In this document: positions 58,001 to 64,000 of the stretch, piece by piece
Layout of the letters: each line of letters begins with the position of its first letter
Position numbering within the stretch: the first letter of the stretch is position 1
Assembly (NCBI RefSeq): GCF_018139145.2
Contig: NC_059486.1
Coordinates: 3,596,001 to 3,660,000, forward strand
Length of the DNA stretch: 64,000 nt
Direction: 5' to 3'
DNA from: Gymnogyps californianus
Taxonomy: Eukaryota > Chordata > Aves > Accipitriformes > Cathartidae
Notes under the pieces: model-generated
Told to the model about the DNA's origin: nothing
Database searches by the model: none
The model's input: only the letters and a program-made list of their open reading frames with translations
Program-made: the position numbers and the translations under genes

Positions 58001-60402
58001 CACCAACGATGGCATTTTCCCTTCCAAGTGCTTACATGCCATGTAGCTTCACTTCCAGAGGATTTATCTTCTCTCCTCGCTCCAATGCGGTTGATAAGAA
58101 ACCGCTCCTTTTCTTTTCAAGTGCTGAGGCATGAACATGCGTGCATTTTTCTCTTCAAGGCCAGACTCACCTACCCGGGAGAAAAAAAGCTGGAAGCCGC
58201 CTGGAAAGCACAGCTGGTTTGGCACTTGGCCACACATCTCAGAGGTGAGAGAGACAGAGAGTGAAATCACTGCCTTCAGTGCCTGACTGCCAGTTCAGTG
58301 CTGTGCCAACAGGAGCATGGCAGGACTGATCTTTGCAGCCCAAAATATCCTAGCACTCATCCTGTTTTCAGGGGATGTTATGGGAAGGAATTTAACAGCC
58401 GTGAGGAAGTCTAAGCAATTTACTATCAGTTTGTTGCCTAGGAAAAACAGGGCATCTCCAACAGAGTGCAGTGCCAAGCCCTTCTGTTGCAAGAGAAATA
58501 ATATACTTCTGAATATTTCAAGTCAGCGTAACTGAGTCATGCTCTTCCTTAGAGACGACGGCACAGCAGAAACATATGCAAAGGCCTCAGGGCTCTTTGT
58601 CTTACTATATTCTCACAGCACTCGCTTGCTGTGAAGCTCAACAAATAAAGTCACTTCAGCTTCCTATTTAACACAGAAAAGTTTTTAAAAAAATATGGAT
58701 GTTGCCACTTCCTGTTAGTGGTATGAGACGACTGAAGTCTACCGTCCTTGCCTTTATTCGAGAATCCAGTGAGTTCCTACGGCATCAACACGAGCTCACT
58801 TCATGCTATCATCTACCACACTACAGGGAGCTGAATCTACATGAAAGATGAGCAGATGTCCCTCAGCATGGTAAGCCACTTTTTATACATTATTGCCTCT
58901 TATCAATTGTGCTGCCTATCTTCTTACATTGAAGACAACTTAAGCCCTGCATTGTTTAATTAGAGGACCACTGTATCCTTGCTAACATCTGCACTGCACA
59001 CATGTAAAAACCCTGATGCACAAGCTAAACACAATGACAGAAGAGCTAAAGCATGGTAGGAAATTGTTTTGTCTCAGCAGAAGCCGTGCCTCCAGCTAGC
59101 TCTTGCTCTGAGTGGGTCAGAGCCAGTATCTAGTTAACTGTTTGCTCTGCGGCTCGCTAACCATTCAAAGGGGGGGATGAGCTATGACAATTCACTCGGA
59201 CATTTACTTCCTGCACCACCCTATTGGGGACAAAAAGAGACATTTGTAAGGAAGAGAAAAAAAAAAAGTAAAAGGCTTCTAAGAAAATAAGGATGAGGAT
59301 AATTTTACCTATCTACACCAGCCAAGATCGGTTGGTTGGAGATCCTCATCTGTGCAGTTTACCACCTCGTCTCTTCAGGGCACCTGCTCTCCTTTGATCT
59401 CAACCTTGAGTCACTCTGGGACTTGGTATTTTTTCCTCTTGCAGTGTAATGTGGGAAGTTTTGACCAGAAAATGTTTGATCGCTGGACAATTTTCACTCC
59501 TGAATATGTAGCAGCAAGAGGCAGAGCGACAGATCCCTCCCTTTCGGGATGTTTGGGATCCACAACTAGGTTAGTGAGAGGCTTCAGCAGCTGAAGACGA
59601 ACTGATGGATGCTTTGTCACCCTCAGAGACCACTTCGCCCTGACCCATAAAAGATCCCGTAGCTCACTAGTACGCCAGACCACACAGCTCAAAAGCTGCT
59701 GCAGCAGTCAGCAGTGAAACAGGAGGATCACTCCTCAATTCACAGAGCTGCATCCTGTAAGAATAACATTACCTACCCCACTGGCCCTTGCTCCTCAGCT
59801 GCATCGCCTTCCGACAGCTCATGCAAACCACCACATGCCTAAGCCCTCTTCCACAAAGCTGTCTTCTGACAGATGTGTGACTAAATCCTCCTGCATGAGA
59901 AAGTCCATGAAATACCGTAAGTAGAGCGGAACCAGGCACTCCTGCAATCTGAGGCCACATAACATAGGAAGCAGGAATACCTGCTTCTTAACATAGCTGC
60001 AAAGTCAAAACCAAAGCATTTTTAATCAGTAAAACTCACATAAAAGCAAAGGTTCCGTTAGGAAAATATAATTAAGAATCCCGCTTGTGTGTTAAGCCAA
60101 ATTGCTGCCGGTTTCATATCCTTTATTTCTGATGTGAACAAATGAACATCCATACCACAAAAAGGGGAAGTCAAAGCCACAACAGAAGGATCATCTACAA
60201 CCTTACATTACCCATCCTTTTAGCGACTATTATGCTCTATAATCTTGTCAGTCTGATCATATCACAGCAACAAAGCCTTTACAGACACAGAGATAAAATT
60301 ATTCTGTAACTGGAATTAAATATCCGAGCCATTGAGGGGCTCTATGAAACAACTAATTTTGAATGGAAAAAACAATTGGAAATAATAAAGTTTTTGCTGA
60401 AT

Positions 60403-60421
60403 CCAACAACAACAACAACAA
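60403..60421. repeat. (CAA)n microsatellite
   Basis: Six CAA units in otherwise unique AT-rich DNA. Confidence 0.8.
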
Positions 60422-60473
60422 AAAGACAAGCTCTGCCTAAGGGTATGGCTCATGAGAGAGGCCAGACACGAAA

Positions 60474-60488
60474 TACACACACACACAT
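60474..60488. repeat. Short (AC)n microsatellite
   Basis: About seven AC units, 50 bp beyond the CAA run. Confidence 0.75.
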
Positions 60489-63400
60489 TTATAATTCATA
60501 ATTTTTGAGGAAGTAACAGAAAGGGAAAGAGACAATATCAGAATCCCTCAGATATAGCATTTCTTTAACACATCCTGTTACATGAAGGAATGTCCTCTTT
60601 TTGTTCCAAAAAGGGAAACCAATGCCTCATGGTTTTAACATGTTAAAGATCTGCTTTAGCGTCGGTAACAACACAATGTCAGCATTTTAAGAGCACGTTC
60701 CTCATTTCAATTCTCCAAAGCAGAGCCTTTGGATTTTCCTGATGCAGTTTGGAAAGATGTTTGATTAAGCTGCAATCTGGCCTTTTTAACGAAAGGAGCG
60801 TGCTGCCAGGTCTGACTGCCAGTTCCAGCCGCCAGCAGCTCTCCAGGGAAGTCGCAAAGTTAGCAGTGGGAAACAGAGAGGAAGCACTTCCCTTATGTGA
60901 GAAACCAGTATTAGTTTGGGCAACAAACCTCCCGCATGGCCACCCAGCGCTGGAGCAGGACTAGAATGGAGTAAGCAGTAATAAGGTATGTGCCATACTG
61001 GCCTTTCTGCCCTAAAGACAGAGGGATAGCAAGAAAATGAGATAAATTAAGTTAAATAACAATACCATGGCAGAACTCTACTGTCTTACCATGACAGGCT
61101 GAGACCAAGGAAAGTTATTTATTATGGTACAGTAGTGAGAGGTATGTAATTGCATTTTGTGGTGTTAGAACAAGACTCTGCCGCACCGGTTCTTTTGAAA
61201 TACAACACTGCTACATCTCCTCTGCCTCGTCATTGTGTCTCAGCCAGGAAAGAGAAGCTGCCAACTTCAGAGGAAGATGCATGTAAAGGAATGAGGAAAA
61301 CCTCAGCCTTTAGTGCTGTGTAACTGCTCTCCATTAAGAAAAAAAAAGACTTCTGCTCATTTGATAGAAAGTGCCGCTGGCAGGAACTAAAGAGGTTACA
61401 TGTAACGGCTGGAGAGGAAGGAAGGAGTTAAACCATTAGTTTGACATCTGCAAACCAGCTGCCAGAGGGCTTTTCCTCAACTGGTCCTTACTTCAAGTCC
61501 TACAGTCCTCATACAGAACCATATCTTCAGAAAATGGACAATTTTGACTTCAAAAGTCTTCCAGCACTGCAGAACCCTCGCCAACTCTTATGAAGTGGTT
61601 CCAAACATCAACCACACTGTCAAATACATGCCTTATTCCTTGTCTGAATTTCCCCAGCTTCAACCAACAGACACAATTCCACTGTTACCAGTTACTGAAG
61701 CTACCTTCAAGCCTCTTGGATCTTGGACGAGCTGGAGCAAGGCCACTAGAAACACGCCAAGCATGAACACATTGATTACTCTAGAGCCAGCACAGAGGGC
61801 AACATCACCTACCTACCTACCCTAATCATGGTTCTTACTGGAAGGACCAAGGAATACACTCACCATCTCACTGGACAAGTGTCCCACGTGCTCACTTTCA
61901 GCTCAGTTGCTCATGAAATCAGACTCAGCTCAGCCTCTCTGCTCGCCAAGGCAGCCCTCTCCACCCTTGCAGATGCACGACCCTGCAGCTGGTCACAGCA
62001 ATACGCACGCAGCTTGCCTGCATCCATCTCACTAAGTACTTCTAATCACTAAGCTCCCCTCCTCACTCTTACTATGCCCTCAACCTATGGCATCTTCTAA
62101 CTTGATGAGAAATTGCTGCTTTTTTTTTTTTTTCCTTCCAGGTCAGAAAGAAATGTTGCAGTTGGCACAGGGACAAAATCTAACCCCTGTGACAGCCTCT
62201 GCTAATAACGTACCTATTCACTAACCAGCCCCAATAACCAGTTGGATTCTGAGACCCGTCCATCAGCCAGTTTGCAGAGCCATCAGCTACACAGTGTTGA
62301 TTCATACTATTCACTTCCTCAATCAAAATGCTGCACGGGTGCCAAAACAAATATCTTCTCAAAACACTGTCAGTCTACCTTGTAACCTCACAAAATAAGT
62401 CAATGCATGACTTCAGGTTCATATGACGCTTACTTTTTCATAAACCCACACTGATTGACATGAAAAACTGTCCTTTAAATCCAGATTTTAGAAGAGCTAT
62501 TGCTAGTTTTCCATTATTTTGCCTGGAAACCTTGTTTGGCTGGCTGGCCTGCAATCTCCTGCCTGGTGCAAAATACCTTCTGGGGCTGGAAGAAAGTCAC
62601 TATCACGGCAATATTCAGACTGCCTCAGCTGCAGCCTTAAGGAAGAATAAAAAGTCATCTGCTGATGTTTAAGTGCCTACCTTTAGAATCAGCTGTTTAA
62701 TCTCTACTTTATTTACTGCGGGAATGGAAGAATAGATCATACAATGACCAGGTCATCTGGCTTTTCAACAAATACAGAATACGTACAGTATTTCTTGAGC
62801 TTCCCCATAGCGTTACTGGCCAGTGTTCAACCTTGAATTCCTAACAGGCCAGTATCATTTAACATGTCTTTTTATTTCTCAGGTCCTTTAGAGCACCTTT
62901 AACTCTGCTGACCACATTTCTCTTCGTGATTCTCCTCCACTCCCAGTTTGTATTTCTTCGTTTGCTATATAGCAGTGCAGCTGCTTTCATGTTAGCCAGC
63001 ACAGGTAGGTCTGCATTGTGACTTTTTGCTGCCCCTCCAACAGCTTTAAAGCTTCCATTAGCATTTTTGTTTTGTATGCATTTGTGCTCTCTCAAAGTAT
63101 ACGAATAATTTTCAATGTTTTGAAGTCTTCCCCTTTGCAACCACTAGAGATACGGTCCTGCCACCAGCCTTGTATTAGAAAGGAAGGGGCTTTGCCTTGG
63201 TCACTTTCCCCCCCAACCCTGATGCCAAATTTCTCCTTAGTAAGTTGCTTGCGAGCATTTACTTAATACAGGGAGGACAAAAGTGGTCACTTGTTTGCAC
63301 TTGCCAGCAGTTCAGAAAAAGCAGAACATTTAATACTACTTGCAGGTAGCAAGGCAGAGCCACAGAGCAAACCAGTCTCAGCAAGTGTTCCTCTCTTCAA

Positions 63401-64000
63401 TCACATTTCCAGTACTTCTGGTCCGCTCAGCACCCTGGAGAAACAATGTTCCCCTCTGCACCACGAAAAACAAGCTAATGGGTGACAAACAACAGCATTT
63501 TCCTATTTCTGCAGTGACTCACCACTACCTAACTAAATAACCAGCTGGACATTGCTGTTTTGTGTTGTAGGAACACTGCATTTACAAGACGGATTACACT
63601 ACAACTCTTGTGCCTCTCACCAGGCACAGATCCCCTCCAGCCAGGGTGACCGTGCCACAGCAAAAAGGGGACAGACGGTGGAAATATTGTACTAGTCAAA
63701 ACTTCTGCCCTTACACTCTTCCTTTGGAGCCCCACGCCTACAGCCAGCAGCCACAAAAGCACTAGCTGTAGAGGATGGCATCCCTTCCTTCCTCCTCCCA
63801 CGTCTGATTATCCTGTAAATGACATAGCCAACTCACCAGTACAATTTGACCCTGGGGAGTTTTCAGTGCTCCCACTTGCAGGATTGATCACTTAGTCTTA
63901 ATTCTACAGGCATTTCTTCATTTAGTTAACAAAGAGCAGGAACATATTTGTGCATTCTAGTGAAATCCTTCAGCAGGCTACATTACTTTTGTACAATAAA

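Larger units (their letters stand above)
55020..64000. other. TPCN1 upstream or 5' non-coding intron, no exon recognised
   Basis: About 9 kb of AT-rich sequence without a CpG island, recognisable coding exon, RNA gene or clear repeat family. In human, the next genes beyond TPCN1 are IQCD and RITA1; no trace of either protein was recognised. Mammalian TPCN1 has a non-coding first exon at a CpG island, so this may be a long 5' intron whose promoter lies right of the window. Small (CAA)n and (AC)n runs lie at 60403-60421 and 60474-60488. Confidence 0.5.

Noticed and set aside
61544..62052. Two adjoining plus-strand open frames that look almost protein-like
   Set aside because: No family is recognised, no splice sites or upstream exons are evident, and the sequence could equally be a decayed repeat.
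1..64000. CRISPR arrays, tRNA or rRNA genes, bacterial-type operons or viral insertions
   Set aside because: No regularly spaced repeats, cloverleaf elements, rRNA blocks or retroviral motifs were recognised; all supported genes are spliced vertebrate genes.

Overview
The window is vertebrate nuclear DNA, most likely from a bird (another sauropsid is possible). The evidence is four intron-rich genes with strong protein similarity to human chromosome 12q24.13 genes in the same order, very short introns in the left third, and almost no recognisable interspersed repeats. The species cannot be named from the sequence. Left to right the layout is: a probable 3' UTR end of LHX5 (+), SDSL (-), PLBD2 (-), SLC8B1/NCLX (+) and TPCN1 (-). 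This is the human order LHX5-SDSL-(SDS)-PLBD2-SLC8B1-TPCN1, with the SDS gene not found.

Region 1-4.5 kb holds 3' UTR-like sequence with poly(A) signals, then GC-rich intergenic DNA broken by AT-rich islands with homeodomain-type motifs, a degenerate minisatellite and two microsatellites. Region 4.5-6.5 kb is SDSL (7 coding exons, 327 aa, PLP-dependent dehydratase-like). Region 6.5-9.75 kb has no recognisable gene. Region 9.76-14.1 kb is PLBD2 (12 coding exons, 559 aa, lysosomal phospholipase-B-like hydrolase) with a CpG-rich promoter. SLC8B1 is divergent from it (15 coding exons, 584 aa, mitochondrial Na+/Ca2+/Li+ exchanger) at 16.2-22.45 kb, with its own CpG-rich promoter. SLC8B1 and TPCN1 converge tail to tail at about 22.5-23.6 kb. 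TPCN1 (27 coding exons, 810 aa, endolysosomal two-pore channel 1) fills 23.6-55.0 kb. The last 9 kb is upstream or first-intron sequence with no recognised exon and no CpG island.

Base composition changes at the SLC8B1/TPCN1 junction. The left 22 kb is very GC-rich with introns mostly of 70-500 bp. The right 41 kb is AT-richer with kilobase introns. SLC8B1 and TPCN1 both encode organellar cation transport proteins, PLBD2 and TPC1 share the endolysosome, and SDSL belongs to amino-acid catabolism. They are neighbours by conserved synteny and are not an operon.

The points most worth a second look are: two U12-type introns in SLC8B1, one apparently ending in AT rather than AG; a probable one-base homopolymer problem in SLC8B1; an Asn-to-Asp change in selectivity filter II of TPC1; altered active-site residues in SDSL together with no sign of SDS; and a 15-base MIR-like core motif found seven times in the GC-rich third and not noticed elsewhere. 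Exon coordinates were worked out by hand from splice sites, reading phase and remembered human proteins. No alignment or database search was run.
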